This document shows positions 52,747-64,000 of a DNA stretch of 64,000 bases, piece after piece. The position numbers and the translations under genes were made by a program. Under the pieces are notes generated by a model. The model had not been told where the DNA came from and ran no database searches. It saw only the letters and a program-made list of their open reading frames with translations. Numbering within the stretch: position 1 is the first letter of the stretch; each line of letters begins with the position of its first letter. Source of the DNA: Halomonas chromatireducens (GTDB taxonomy: Bacteria; Pseudomonadota; Gammaproteobacteria; Pseudomonadales; Halomonadaceae); NCBI RefSeq assembly GCF_001545155.1, contig NZ_CP014226.1, positions 3,904,614-3,968,613 on the forward strand, in the 5' to 3' direction.

Positions 52747-53520
52747 ATGCGAGCTCTCAAGTATGCAGTGGCAGCTTCGCTGCTGGTCACAGCACCCATG
52801 GCAGCAGCCCAGCAGCTCTCTATCGCCACCGGCGGTACCGGGGGCGTCTACTACCCGATCGGTGGTGGCTTTGCGGAGATGATCAACGACAACATCGAGG
52901 GAGCCAGTGCGACCGCTGAAGTGACCGGGGCCTCGGTGGAGAACATGGGGCTGATCATGCGCGGCGATGCTGATCTGGCGCTGGCGCTGGCGGATACCGT
53001 TTACCAGGCCTGGTCCGGCACCGGTGACTTCGAAGGCCGCCAGATCGAAAACACCCGCGCCCTGGCTTCGGTCTACCCGAACGCCGTGCAGCTGGTTACC
53101 CTGGCCGATTCCGACGTGCAGTCGCTGTCCGACCTCGTGGGCAAGCGGGTCTCTGTCGGCGCCCCGGGTAGCGGTACCGAGCTCAACGCCCGAGCCCTGC
53201 TGGAAGCCAATGGCATCTCCTACGATGACTTCCGTCCGCAGCGGTTGAACTTCAACGAAACCGCCGACGCCATTCGCGATGGTGACATCGACGCCGGCTT
53301 CTGGAGCGTGGGGCCGCCCACCAGCTCGATCCTCAACCTGGCGGCTACCCGCGACATTCGCCTGATCGGTTTCTCGGACGAAGAGATCGAGAACGCCCGT
53401 GAAGCAGAACCGGTGTTTGCCGCCTATGAGCTGCGTGCCGGCATGTACGACGGCATGGACGAGGCAGTAGCTGAAAGTGCTCAAAGTCCTGTCAGGATCG
53501 CCGTGGCAATGGTGAAATAG
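52747..53520 (+). pseudogene. TAXI-family TRAP binding protein, 3'-truncated
   Basis: 257 residues with a signal peptide (LKYAVAASLLVTAPMAAA). The TAXI core follows: LSIATGGTGGVYYPIGGGFAEMI, VTGASVENMGLI and RVSVGAPGSGTELNA. TAXI proteins usually run to about 315-325 residues, but here the family sequence stops at GMYDGMDEAV. It is replaced by about a dozen residues (AESAQSPVRIAVAMVK) translated from the antisense of the mgtE 3' end, then a stop. The C-terminal lobe segment and any fused TRAP permease gene are missing, so it is probably non-functional after a deletion. Confidence 0.7.
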
Positions 53521-54854
53521 ATCACCACGCCGCAGGCATCGATCAGGGTGGTCACCAGTGGCGCCGATGCAGTGGCAGGGTCCACCTTGAAACGCTCCAG
53601 CACGAAGGGCAGACACATGCCCAGCAGGCTGCCGAACAGAACGATGGTCACCATGCTCATGGCCACCACCATTGCCACCGCCTCACCGCCGCGCATCACC
53701 CCGATGGGGGCAACCGCCACCGCCATGGTCAGGCCCAGCGCACCGGCAACCAATAGCTCACGACCGAGAAGCTTGCTCCAGTCCTTGACACCGACATCGC
53801 CGGTGGCCATACCACGCACCATCAGGGTAGCGGCCTGAGCACCAGCGTTACCGCCACTGCCGATCAATAACGGCAGGAAGAAGACCAGCGCCACCTGAGC
53901 GGCGATAGTGTCCTCGAAGTAGGCGATGCCGGCGCCGGAGAATAGGTTGGCAAAGACCAGCAGTACCAGCCAGGTCACCCGCTTGCGATAGAGGCTCCAT
54001 ATCGGCACCCGGCTGACACCATCCTCGAGCTGGCCGATGGACATCCCCTTGTGGAAATCCTCGGTGGCCTCGGATTCCGCCACGTCCATGGCGTCATCGT
54101 GGGTGACGATGCCCACCAGCCGCTCATCATGGTCGGTGACCGGCATGGCCAGCAGGTCATAACGGGATATCAGTCGGGCGACCTCTTCCTGCTCCTCGTC
54201 CACCGAGATGCTGATCACATCCTTGATCATGAGGTCGTCGACCTGGGCTCCAGGCCTGGCAACCATCAGCTGACGCAGCGACATGGTGCCAGCCAGTCGG
54301 CCATCCCCGTCAATGATATAGAGCTGATAAACGGTCTCGGCATCCGGTGCGGTCTGCCGCACACGCATCATCGCCTGGGAAACGGTCATGCCACTGGGGA
54401 TCGCCACGTAATCCGAGGTCATGATCGCCCCGGCAGTACCCTCCTCGTAGCTCGCTAGTCGCTTGAGATCCTCGCGTTCCTGACGCGCCATCCGGCGCAG
54501 CAGCGTCTCGCGACGGTCTTCACCCAGCAGGTTGAACAGGTCGACCCGCTCATCGGACCCCATCTCTTCGAGAATCAACAGCAGCATGTCGTCGGAAATC
54601 GCCTCGGCAATCTCCAACTGTTCATCACCCGGCAGGTAGCCGAGTACGTTGGCCCGGCGCTCGATCGGGAGACAGTCCAGCAATCCCAGCACGAGGGGAA
54701 GGTCATCCTCCTCCTCGATGATATCCTCAAGGATCTCCGCCAGGTCGGCGGCACGCAGTTCGGGGAGCAGCTCATCGAGGTGCTCTCTCTGCTCATCCTG
54801 CAGCGCCTCCAAAAGGGTATCTTTCTGTTCCTGAAGCGTTTCGTTCAGTGACAT
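53481..54854 (-). CDS. mgtE: Magnesium transporter MgtE
   Basis: 457 residues: MgtE N-terminal helical domain (LPELRAADLAEILED), two CBS domains (from about 135 and 200; Mg-sensing), connecting helix and five membrane segments with LFSGAGIAYFEDTI and the conserved LIGSGGNAGAQAATLMVRG pore motif. The ATG at 54854 has AGGAG at good spacing. Its 3' end overlaps the truncated TAXI gene by 40 bp; the MgtE C-terminus looks normal. Confidence 0.93.
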   Translation of the reverse strand: MSLNETLQEQKDTLLEALQDEQREHLDELLPELRAADLAEILEDIIEEEDDLPLVLGLLDCLPIERRANVLGYLPGDEQLEIAEAISDDMLLLILEEMGSDERVDLFNLLGEDRRETLLRRMARQEREDLKRLASYEEGTAGAIMTSDYVAIPSGMTVSQAMMRVRQTAPDAETVYQLYIIDGDGRLAGTMSLRQLMVARPGAQVDDLMIKDVISISVDEEQEEVARLISRYDLLAMPVTDHDERLVGIVTHDDAMDVAESEATEDFHKGMSIGQLEDGVSRVPIWSLYRKRVTWLVLLVFANLFSGAGIAYFEDTIAAQVALVFFLPLLIGSGGNAGAQAATLMVRGMATGDVGVKDWSKLLGRELLVAGALGLTMAVAVAPIGVMRGGEAVAMVVAMSMVTIVLFGSLLGMCLPFVLERFKVDPATASAPLVTTLIDACGVVIYFTIATAILTGL

Positions 54855-54960
54855 GGGCATCTCCTGGCGCAACCATGAAAGTCGATGACTTTCACCTGCT
54901 CGGGGCGGATGAGGACGTTTCGGGAGCGACCCGAGGCATGGGCGACATCATAGCAGAGAC

Positions 54961-54996
54961 AAAAACGCCCCTCGAACAGTGTTCGAGGGGCGTTTT
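54961..54996 (-). terminator. Terminator of the ATP synthase operon
   Basis: AAAACGCCCCTCGAAC-agt-GTTCGAGGGGCGTTTT: 13-bp stem with flanking A and T runs on both sides, 22 bp past atpC. It can act in both directions but serves atpC; mgtE starts beyond it. Confidence 0.92.
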
Positions 54997-55014
54997 ACAC
55001 GGTAAGGGCCCGGT

Positions 55015-55443
55015 TCAGCCCTTGCCGGCCTTCTTGCGCAGCTGCTGGATGGTGCGCAGCTGGGCCACGGCTTCAGCGAGTTCAGCCGCAGCGCGGGTGT
55101 AATCCAGCTCCGACGACTTGTCGTTGAACGCCTTCAGCGCATGCTGACGGGCTTCCTCGGCGGCGGCCTCATCGAGGTCACCGGCCCGTGAAGCCGCATC
55201 GGCGAGGATGGTGACCACGTCCGGCTGCACTTCCAGGAAGCCGCCGGAGACGTAGAAGTTCTCTTCTGCGCCACCGTCGTGGATCACTCGAATCGGACCT
55301 GGCTGAAGCTCGGTCAGCAGCGGGGCGTGCCCGGGCAGTATGCCCAGGTCGCCCATCATGCCGGAAGCGACGAGCTGCTCGATCTCACCCGAGAAGATCG
55401 CCTCTTCGGCGCTGACGATGTTGCACTTGAAGCTGTTCGCCAT
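55015..55443 (-). CDS. atpC: ATP synthase F1 subunit epsilon
   Basis: 142 residues. N-terminal beta-sandwich ([35 protein letters not shown]) and C-terminal two-helix inhibitory domain. Last gene of atpIBEFHAGDC; 25 bp after atpD and directly before the operon terminator. Confidence 0.97.
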   Translation of the reverse strand: MANSFKCNIVSAEEAIFSGEIEQLVASGMMGDLGILPGHAPLLTELQPGPIRVIHDGGAEENFYVSGGFLEVQPDVVTILADAASRAGDLDEAAAEEARQHALKAFNDKSSELDYTRAAAELAEAVAQLRTIQQLRKKAGKG

Positions 55444-55468
55444 AGCGAAGTCCCCCTGGTGGACGGCC

Positions 55469-56893
<1,425 letters not shown>

Positions 56894-56910
56894 CTATCCC
56901 TCCCCTGGCG

Positions 56911-57792
56911 CTATACGGCGGCGGCGCCACCGACGATCTCGGAGATTTCCTGGGTGATGGCGGCCTGTCGGGCCTTGTTGTACACCATCTCCAGGTCGTC
57001 GATCAGACCGCCGGCGTTGTCAGTGGCGCTCTTCATCGCGATCATCCGCGCTGCCTGTTCGCAGGCGCCATTCTCGACCACCGACTGATATACCTGCGAT
57101 TCGATGAAACGAACCAGCAGACTATCGAGCAGCGCCTTGGCATCCGGCTCATACAGGTAGTCCCAGCTACCGGGACGCTTGTTGTCTTCATCATGCGTTT
57201 CCGCTCCCATATCGGGAGACAAGGGCAGTATCTGCCTGACCACCGGCTTCTGCGTCATGGTGTTGACGAATTCGTTGTACACCACGAAAAGCCGGTCCAG
57301 GCGCCCCTCGTCATACGCATCCAGCATGACCTTGACGCTACCGATCAGATCCTCGACCTCGGGCGACTCGCCCAGCCCGCTCTTCGCCGCCACCAGGTTG
57401 CCCCCATAGCTCTTGAAGAAGCCGCTGGCCTTGCTGCCCAGGGCGCAGAAATCGAGCTCTGCGCCCTTGTCGCGCCATGCCTTGGCATCCCTGAGCACGG
57501 CCTTGAACAGGTTGACGTTCAGGCCGCCGCACAGGCCGCGGTCGGTGGAGACCACGATATAGCCGACCCGCTTCGCGTCACGCTCGATCATGTACTCGTG
57601 GCGGTACTCGGGGTTGGCGTCGGCAATATGGCTCACGACGTTGCGGATCTGACGGGCATAGGGCTGGCTGGCCCTCATCAGATCCTGTGCCTTACGCATC
57701 TTGGATGCAGCCACCATTTCCATGGCGCTGGTAATCTTCTGCGTATTCTTGATGCTCCCGATCTGGGTGCGTATCTCTTTTGCAGCTGCCAT
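56911..57792 (-). CDS. atpG: ATP synthase F1 subunit gamma
   Basis: 293-residue central stalk. N-terminal helix [34 protein letters not shown] near residue 88, and C-terminal helix [23 protein letters not shown] are all conserved. Lies between atpA and atpD. Confidence 0.97.
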   Translation of the reverse strand: MAAAKEIRTQIGSIKNTQKITSAMEMVAASKMRKAQDLMRASQPYARQIRNVVSHIADANPEYRHEYMIERDAKRVGYIVVSTDRGLCGGLNVNLFKAVLRDAKAWRDKGAELDFCALGSKASGFFKSYGGNLVAAKSGLGESPEVEDLIGSVKVMLDAYDEGRLDRLFVVYNEFVNTMTQKPVVRQILPLSPDMGAETHDEDNKRPGSWDYLYEPDAKALLDSLLVRFIESQVYQSVVENGACEQAARMIAMKSATDNAGGLIDDLEMVYNKARQAAITQEISEIVGGAAAV

Positions 57793-57860
57793 AGCGATCT
57801 ACCTCGTTCTTGACCCTCAGAAGATGTCCAGGGCCCACCCACGCGGGTGGGCCGGCGGAA

Positions 57861-59405
57861 TTACCAGCTCTGAGTGGCCTTGAACTTCTCGAGACCCGAC
57901 TTCAAGCCTTCCTGGATCTCGCTGCTGTAGTCGCCGGTCTGGTTGATCTTATCGAGCAGCTCGGCATGTTCGGACTTCATGTAGTCGTGCAGGGCACGCT
58001 CGAAGTCCAGCACCTTGCTGACATCGACGTCATCCAGGAAGCCTTCGTTGGCGGCGTACAGCGTCACCCCCATCTCGGCCACGGACAGCGGCGAATACTG
58101 CTTCTGCTTCATCAGCTCGGTGACGCGCTGGCCGTGCTCCAGCTGCTTGCGGGTCGCTTCGTCAAGATCGGAGGCGAACTGCGAGAAGGCCGCCAGCTCA
58201 CGATACTGAGCCAGTGCCAGACGCACGCCGCCACCCAGCTTCTTGATGATCTTGGTCTGGGCCGCGCCACCCACCCGCGATACCGACAGGCCGGCGTTGA
58301 TGGCCGGGCGGACACCCGCGTTGAACAGGTCGGTCTCGAGGAAGATCTGACCGTCGGTGATCGAGATCACGTTGGTCGGAACGAACGCGGAGACGTCGCC
58401 GCCCTGGGTCTCGATGATCGGCAGTGCGGTCAGCGAACCGGTCTTGCCCTTCACTTCACCGTTGGTGAACTTCTCGACGTACTCGACGTTGACGCGAGCG
58501 GCACGCTCGAGCAGGCGCGAGTGGAGATAGAAGACGTCACCCGGGTAGGCTTCACGGCCCGGCGGACGACGCAGCAGCAGGGATACCTGACGGTAGGCCC
58601 AGGCCTGCTTGGTCAGATCATCATAGACAATCAGGGCGTCCTGGCCGCGGTCACGGAAGTACTCGCCCATGGTGCAGCCCGCATAGGGGGCCAGGAACTG
58701 CATCGGAGCCGGGTCGGCGGCGCCGGCGGCGACCACGATGGTGTGCTCCATGGCGCCGTGCTCTTCGAGCTTGCGCACCACGTTGGCAATGGTCGACTGC
58801 TTCTGACCAATGGCGACGTAGATACAGGTGACGCCCTTGCCCTTCTGGTTGATGATGGCGTCGACGGCGATGGCCGACTTGCCGATCTGGCGGTCGCCGA
58901 TGATCAGCTCACGCTGACCGCGGCCGATCGGTACCATGGCGTCAATCGACTTGAGACCGGTCTGGATCGGCTCGTCAACGGACTGACGGGTGATGACGCC
59001 CGGGGCGACCTTTTCCACCGCGTCGGTCATCTTGGCGTCGATATCGCCCTTGCCGTCGATGGGCGTGCCCAGCGGGTCGACCACGCGGCCGATCAGTTCG
59101 GGGCCCACCGGCACCTCGAGGATACGACCGGTACAGCTGGCGGTCATGCCCTCTTCCAGCTGCAGGTAGTCACCCAGTACCACGGCGCCCACGGAGTCAC
59201 GCTCCAGGTTGAGCACCATGCCGAAGATGTTGCCGGGGAATTCGATCATTTCACCGAACATCGCATCTTCGAGGCCGTGAATCTTCACGATGCCGTCGGA
59301 GACGCTGACGATGGTGCCCTGGTTACGGGCTTCGGATGCGACATCCAGCTTTTCGATACGCTGCTTGATGATGTCGCTGATCTCGGAAGGATTCAGTTGC
59401 TGCAT
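57861..59405 (-). CDS. atpA: ATP synthase F1 subunit alpha
   Basis: 514 residues. Walker A is GDRQIGKSA near residue 170, [17 protein letters not shown], and the arginine finger region [15 protein letters not shown]. Regular length; 16 bp after atpH. Confidence 0.98.
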   Translation of the reverse strand: MQQLNPSEISDIIKQRIEKLDVASEARNQGTIVSVSDGIVKIHGLEDAMFGEMIEFPGNIFGMVLNLERDSVGAVVLGDYLQLEEGMTASCTGRILEVPVGPELIGRVVDPLGTPIDGKGDIDAKMTDAVEKVAPGVITRQSVDEPIQTGLKSIDAMVPIGRGQRELIIGDRQIGKSAIAVDAIINQKGKGVTCIYVAIGQKQSTIANVVRKLEEHGAMEHTIVVAAGAADPAPMQFLAPYAGCTMGEYFRDRGQDALIVYDDLTKQAWAYRQVSLLLRRPPGREAYPGDVFYLHSRLLERAARVNVEYVEKFTNGEVKGKTGSLTALPIIETQGGDVSAFVPTNVISITDGQIFLETDLFNAGVRPAINAGLSVSRVGGAAQTKIIKKLGGGVRLALAQYRELAAFSQFASDLDEATRKQLEHGQRVTELMKQKQYSPLSVAEMGVTLYAANEGFLDDVDVSKVLDFERALHDYMKSEHAELLDKINQTGDYSSEIQEGLKSGLEKFKATQSW

Positions 59406-59421
59406 GCCATGTCCCTCAGAC

Positions 59422-59958
59422 TCAGGCGGTAAGGGCTTCGGAGAGGCGATTCAGTCGACCGCGCACCGACCCGTCGATGACGGTATCGCCGGCGCGCAGG
59501 ACGACGCCTCCGAGAAGCTTCGGATCCACCTGAGTGGTAATGGAGATTTCGCGATTCAGCCGCTTCTTGAGCGCGCCGGCGAGCTTGTTCTGCTGCTTGT
59601 CGTCGAGCGCATAGGCCGTGACCACAGTAACGTCGATGCGCTTCTCGTGGTCGGCGCGCAGGCGCTCGAATTGCTCGGCGATGGCACCCAAGGCCGATAG
59701 CCGCCCCTTGTCACCCAGGGCTTCGAGGAAGCGACGACCAGCATCATCCACGCTGATGTCGGCAACCTCGATCACCATGTCGACCTTGCGGTCGGTGGCA
59801 ATCTTGGGGCTCGCGATCAATTTCTGAGCATCACGCTCCGCGACGACCTGGCCCAGCTTGACCAGCATGTCGGACCAGGCTTCAAGCGCCTTGTGGTCCC
59901 GCGCATACTCGAACGCGGCCTTGGCGTAGGGTCGTGCGACAGTAGACGTTTCCGCCAT
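59422..59958 (-). CDS. atpH: ATP synthase F1 subunit delta
   Basis: 178 residues of the OSCP/delta family: [15 protein letters not shown] at the N-terminus and the C-terminal [26 protein letters not shown] motif. Peripheral-stalk link between the b subunits and F1. 12 bp after atpF. Confidence 0.97.
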   Translation of the reverse strand: MAETSTVARPYAKAAFEYARDHKALEAWSDMLVKLGQVVAERDAQKLIASPKIATDRKVDMVIEVADISVDDAGRRFLEALGDKGRLSALGAIAEQFERLRADHEKRIDVTVVTAYALDDKQQNKLAGALKKRLNREISITTQVDPKLLGGVVLRAGDTVIDGSVRGRLNRLSEALTA

Positions 59959-59970
59959 GGGTCACCTCCT

Positions 59971-60441
59971 TCACAGTTCGGCAGCAAGCTTGTCTAGCAG
60001 CTTGCGGTGTGCCTTCTCGTCGATGGAGGCTTCCAGAACACGCTCGGCACCGACGATGGCCAACGAGGCCACCTGGGCGCGAAGCTCTTCCTTGGCGCGA
60101 TTGATTTCCTGATCGATCTCGGCACGTGCACCGGCCACCAGGCGCTCGCCTTCGGCGCGGGCCTGCTCGCGGGCCTCCTCGATCATCTGGCTGGAACGCT
60201 TGTTCGCCTGATCGAGAATCTGTGAGGCCTGCTCCTTGCTCTCGCGCAGGGTCTGAGCTGCCTGCTCCTGAGCAAGCTCAAGGTCGCGAGACGCCCGGCT
60301 GGCTGCGTCGAGGCCATCGGCAATCTTCTTCTGGCGCTCGTGAAGCGCGGAGCTGATCGGCGGCCATACGTACTTGATGCAGAACCAGACAAAGATCGCA
60401 AAGGCGATCGTTTGCCCGATAAGCGTCATGTTGATATTCAC
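59971..60441 (-). CDS. atpF: ATP synthase F0 subunit b
   Basis: 156 residues: one N-terminal membrane helix ([24 protein letters not shown]) and a long alanine/glutamate-rich coiled coil forming the peripheral stalk. Typical gammaproteobacterial length. Confidence 0.97.
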   Translation of the reverse strand: MNINMTLIGQTIAFAIFVWFCIKYVWPPISSALHERQKKIADGLDAASRASRDLELAQEQAAQTLRESKEQASQILDQANKRSSQMIEEAREQARAEGERLVAGARAEIDQEINRAKEELRAQVASLAIVGAERVLEASIDEKAHRKLLDKLAAEL

Positions 60442-60514
60442 GGGTATGTACCTCTGACGGGTTCGTGGCGACCGGATAGAAGCGAACCGAGCGCCTCAGC
60501 GCTCGGTGCTGTCA

Positions 60515-60742
60515 TTAACCGGCAACGACGAAGATCAGGTACATCGCGATACCAACACCGATCATCGGCACGGCGTCGAGCAGACCGGCCATGATGAAGG
60601 TACGAGTCTGAAGCTGGTCGCCAAGCTCAGGCTGACGCGCGGTGGACTCGAGCAGTTTGCCGCCCAGCATGGCGAAGCCAATGCCGGTTGCCAGTGCGCT
60701 GACGCTGATGATGATGGCGGCGGCAAGGTAGACGATTTCCAT
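60515..60742 (-). CDS. atpE: ATP synthase F0 subunit c
   Basis: 75 residues, two membrane helices forming the c-ring hairpin with the polar loop ARQPEL (35-40). The ion-binding acid is Asp56 in AGLLDAVPM. The Gln/Glu/Thr set of sodium-type c subunits is absent, so this is a proton-coupled enzyme despite the halophilic setting. Confidence 0.97.
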   Translation of the reverse strand: MEIVYLAAAIIISVSALATGIGFAMLGGKLLESTARQPELGDQLQTRTFIMAGLLDAVPMIGVGIAMYLIFVVAG

Positions 60743-60807
60743 GATGTTGCTCCTAGTTTTACGTTGAGGTCAGGTTTCAAGTTACCGCGTTTGCAAAATT
60801 GCTTGGC

Positions 60808-61647
<840 letters not shown>

Positions 61648-62052
61648 TCAGGTTTGGTGGGTCGGCCGGTCACGCAAGAGCCAGGGTGTGAGCCAGTGCA
61701 TGAGTTGAGCCGCCACATATGCGACAAAGAAAAAAGCCGGGTTTGAGGGGGGCACTGTGACGAAGACGATCACGAACAGTGCTACCGTCAAACCGAACTT
61801 GCCCATCGCTGCCTGATACAGATTCATCACGCTGATCCGCGGCCGGCGGCCATCCCGTACGCGAAGGCCACGCCAGACGAAATAGAACGTGGGCACCAGG
61901 CTGACCGCGCCACCGAGCAGGGCAGACAGCACCCCCTCGTGGCCGTGCCGAAGGCCAGCCAGCAATGCGACCATCAGGGAGGCCAGACCCTGAGCCAGGA
62001 ACAGGCGTGTGAAATCCGGGCGCCGGCGCCTTGTGGCAACGTGTCTGTGCAT
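61648..62052 (-). CDS. atpI: ATP synthase assembly protein AtpI
   Basis: 134-residue four-helix membrane protein (LFLAQGLASLMVALLAGL; GGAVSLVPTFYFVWRGL) that opens the atp operon and aids c-ring assembly. The ATG at 62052 (MHRHVATRRRRPD) gives the usual length; an upstream in-frame ATG at 62115 would add 21 atypical residues. The atp promoter should lie in 62053-62258, which holds no gene. Confidence 0.85.
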   Translation of the reverse strand: MHRHVATRRRRPDFTRLFLAQGLASLMVALLAGLRHGHEGVLSALLGGAVSLVPTFYFVWRGLRVRDGRRPRISVMNLYQAAMGKFGLTVALFVIVFVTVPPSNPAFFFVAYVAAQLMHWLTPWLLRDRPTHQT

Positions 62053-62258
62053 CCTGTCGACATTTCCTGCCCCGCCTTGGCAGGGTTCGGGTGCCGGCTG
62101 TACCGAGCATGACACTCAGGCAAACAACGGCGGATTATAGGGAAGCGCCTCTGGGCCTTCAACCGAACAACGCTCATTTGCTGTCGAATGGTGCGACTTT
62201 GCGACCAAAGGTGCAAGGATTGTCGACACTCGTACCCCAGCTAACTACATGACAGCGC

Positions 62259-63173
62259 CTAGCGTATGTGCTCGAGGATACCGTCGAGTTCATCCAGGCT
62301 CGAATAGCGAATCGTCACCCGTCCCTTGCCGCCACGGCCATGCTGAATCTTGACCGGCGCACCGAGTACTTCACCAAGCCGGGTCTCGAGGCGGGCTACG
62401 TCGGGGCTGGTTGCGGCCGCCTCTGCCTTCCTCGGCTCACCGTTCACCAGGCGCTTGACCAGGGCCTCCGTGTCGCGAACCGTCAGGTCCTTGTTGACCA
62501 CCTCATGGGCGGCCTTGCGCTGCCTGGCACCGGAGAGTGCCAGCAGGGCCCGGGCATGCCCCATGTCCAGGTCGCCGCGTTCGAGCAGGGTCTGCACTTC
62601 CGGATCCAGCGTCAACAGACGCAGCAGGTTGGCCACCTGGGCACGGGAACGACCAACGGCATCCGCGACCTGCTGCTGGGTCAGCTCGAACTCCTCGAGC
62701 AGCCGCTTGAGCGCCATCGCCTCCTCGACGGGGTTGAGATCCTCGCGCTGGATGTTCTCGATCAGGGCCAGAGCCAGGGCCACTTCGTCGGTAACTTCGC
62801 GGATTACCGCTGGAATGGTGTCGAGTTCAGCCAGCTGGGCGGCCCGCCAGCGCCGCTCCCCGGCGATGATCTCGTAGCGCGCCTCGCCGATAGGCCGCAC
62901 CACGATGGGCTGCATCACCCCCTGGGCACGGATCGAGTCAGCCAGCTCTTCCAGCGCTTCGGGCTGGATATCCCGGCGTGGCTGGTACTTGCCGCGAGAC
63001 AGCTGGCCCACCGGCAAGCGCTCGAGCCGATCCTCGGCTACCACCGTGGGCGGCGGCTCGCCTTCCTTGAGTGCATCGATCTCGACCTCAGGCAGTTCGA
63101 GGCTCTCGCGGCGGCGGGCACCGGCACCGATCAGGGCATCCAGGCCGCGGCCCAGGGCGCGTTTTCGCGTCAT
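62259..63173 (-). CDS. parB: Chromosome partitioning protein ParB
   Basis: 304 residues. N-terminal KRALGRGLDALIG, ParB/Srx CTPase domain with ERLPVGQLSRGKYQPRRD, the GERRWRAA motif and ENIQREDLNPVEEA, then HTH (TQQQVADAVGRSRAQVANLLRLL) and a C-terminal dimerisation segment. Binds parS and loads as a clamp. No TGTTTCACGTGAAACA-type parS was seen in the window. Confidence 0.97.
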   Translation of the reverse strand: MTRKRALGRGLDALIGAGARRRESLELPEVEIDALKEGEPPPTVVAEDRLERLPVGQLSRGKYQPRRDIQPEALEELADSIRAQGVMQPIVVRPIGEARYEIIAGERRWRAAQLAELDTIPAVIREVTDEVALALALIENIQREDLNPVEEAMALKRLLEEFELTQQQVADAVGRSRAQVANLLRLLTLDPEVQTLLERGDLDMGHARALLALSGARQRKAAHEVVNKDLTVRDTEALVKRLVNGEPRKAEAAATSPDVARLETRLGEVLGAPVKIQHGRGGKGRVTIRYSSLDELDGILEHIR

Positions 63174-63227
63174 TTATCTTCCCTCATCATCACAACGAGC
63201 AAGTATCGGCAAAGCGACGAACCGACG

Positions 63228-63998
63228 TTACAGCGACAGCCGACGTATCAACTCCTTGGCCAGTACCCGGTGGGCCTGGCTGCCTCGCGAGAAGCGCGCA
63301 TACTTGGTCACCGGCAGCCCATGGCTCGGCGCCTCGGCCACGCGCACGTTACGCGGGATGGTGGTCTTGAGCAGGGCTTCGCCGAAATAGTCCCGCAGCT
63401 GCTTGCTGACGTCGCGGGTGAGGCTGTTGCGCGAGTCGAACATGGTGCGCAGGATACCGTAGATGGCCAGTCCCGGGTTCACCCGATCCTTGATCTGCTC
63501 GACGGTATCGAGCAGTGCCGAGAGCCCCTCGAGGGCATAGAATTCGCACTGCAGGGGGATCAGCACGCCATCGGCTGCGGTCAGGGCGTTGACCGTCAGC
63601 ATGTTGAGCGACGGCGGGCAGTCGATCAGCACCACGTCGTATTCACCGGCGACCGGCTTCAGGGACTCGATCAGACAGCGCTCGCGACCTTCGTGGCGAT
63701 CGAGCAGCTCCACCTCGGCAGCGGTGAGATCACCGTTGCCCGGCAGCAGGGCGTAGCCGGCCGCGGGGCAATCCAACATCACCTCCAAAGCGCTCTTGTC
63801 GCCCAGCAGCATGTCGAGCACGCTGCCATCCAGGCTGTGCTTGTCGATACCGCTGCCCATGGTGGCATGACCCTGAGGATCGAGATCGACCAGCAGCACG
63901 CGACGGTCCAGCGCCGCCAGGCTGGCGGCCAGGTTGACGGCGGTGGTGGTCTTGCCCACGCCGCCCTTCTGGTTGGTCAAGGCGATTATCTGGGTCAC
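63228..63998 (-). CDS. parA: Chromosome partitioning ATPase ParA (Soj)
   Basis: 256 residues. Deviant Walker A KGGVGKTT at residues 11-18, Walker B-like VLIDCPPSLN and the standard C-terminal VAEAPSHGLPVTKYA. The start is GTG at 63998, two bases from the window edge, so its ribosome site is not visible. Works with ParB 54 bp downstream in origin segregation. Confidence 0.95.
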   Translation of the reverse strand: MTQIIALTNQKGGVGKTTTAVNLAASLAALDRRVLLVDLDPQGHATMGSGIDKHSLDGSVLDMLLGDKSALEVMLDCPAAGYALLPGNGDLTAAEVELLDRHEGRERCLIESLKPVAGEYDVVLIDCPPSLNMLTVNALTAADGVLIPLQCEFYALEGLSALLDTVEQIKDRVNPGLAIYGILRTMFDSRNSLTRDVSKQLRDYFGEALLKTTIPRNVRVAEAPSHGLPVTKYARFSRGSQAHRVLAKELIRRLSL

Positions 63999-64000
63999 GG

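Noticed and set aside
62053..62258. Search for parS (TGTTTCACGTGAAACA-like) near parAB and atpI
   Set aside because: No match seen by eye in this gap or elsewhere in the window; sites probably lie on the other side of parA.

Overview
The window looks like a chromosomal segment of a high-GC halophilic gammaproteobacterium, most likely Halomonas or a close relative. This rests on the acidic, GC-rich proteins, the parA-parB-atpIBEFHAGDC order typical of the origin side of gammaproteobacterial chromosomes, and the general style of the gene set. No rRNA or tRNA gene, CRISPR array or prophage was seen.

Layout. 1-6386: urease operon ureDABC-EFG on the minus strand, followed by a HupE/UreJ-like frame that appears chimeric and runs off the left edge. 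6387-6953: a small exported SnoaL-like protein. 7004-12833: urea ABC transporter urtABCDE (minus). A GG-N10-GC sigma-54 promoter and two tandem NtrC-type boxes lie upstream of urtA, and another sigma-54-type element lies upstream of ureD, so uptake and hydrolysis of urea look like one nitrogen-limitation regulon. 13143-17065: a tctBA tripartite-tricarboxylate transporter without tctC, an IS66 tnpA/tnpB scrap, and an SSS symporter whose normal stop has been lost; this is a rearranged patch.

17603-29334: a catabolic island built around a GntR regulator. A TRAP transporter plus a LeuCD-like hydro-lyase run leftward. Running rightward are a tautomerase/SnoaL fusion, an isocitrate-lyase/PEP-mutase-type lyase, an isochorismatase-type amidohydrolase, two PuuE/imidase-like polysaccharide-deacetylase-fold proteins and a fumarate-reductase-type flavoprotein. 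My reading is an imide to half-amide to alkyl-maleate to alkyl-malate to lyase pathway. This is the best candidate here for an undescribed system. 29347-32012: LysR and mmsA.

32270-43998: a 7TMR-DISM diguanylate cyclase, a CMD/peroxidase-like protein, an unknown gene, a TPP riboswitch controlling an SSS transporter and a Cys-less TenA, ilvD, an OmpR/HK two-component pair next to a large exported protein of unknown function, and a small membrane protein.

44097-51985: a selenium module. It contains a PhnCDE-like (putative selenium oxyanion) ABC transporter with a double-length permease, SenA (selenoneine synthase), SenB (selenosugar synthase) and a SelD fused to an NDH-like flavin oxidoreductase. 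Together these would import selenium, activate it as selenophosphate and build selenoneine.

52142-63998: an orphan HTH protein, a TAXI binding protein truncated at its 3' end against mgtE, mgtE, the complete ATP synthase operon and parB-parA.
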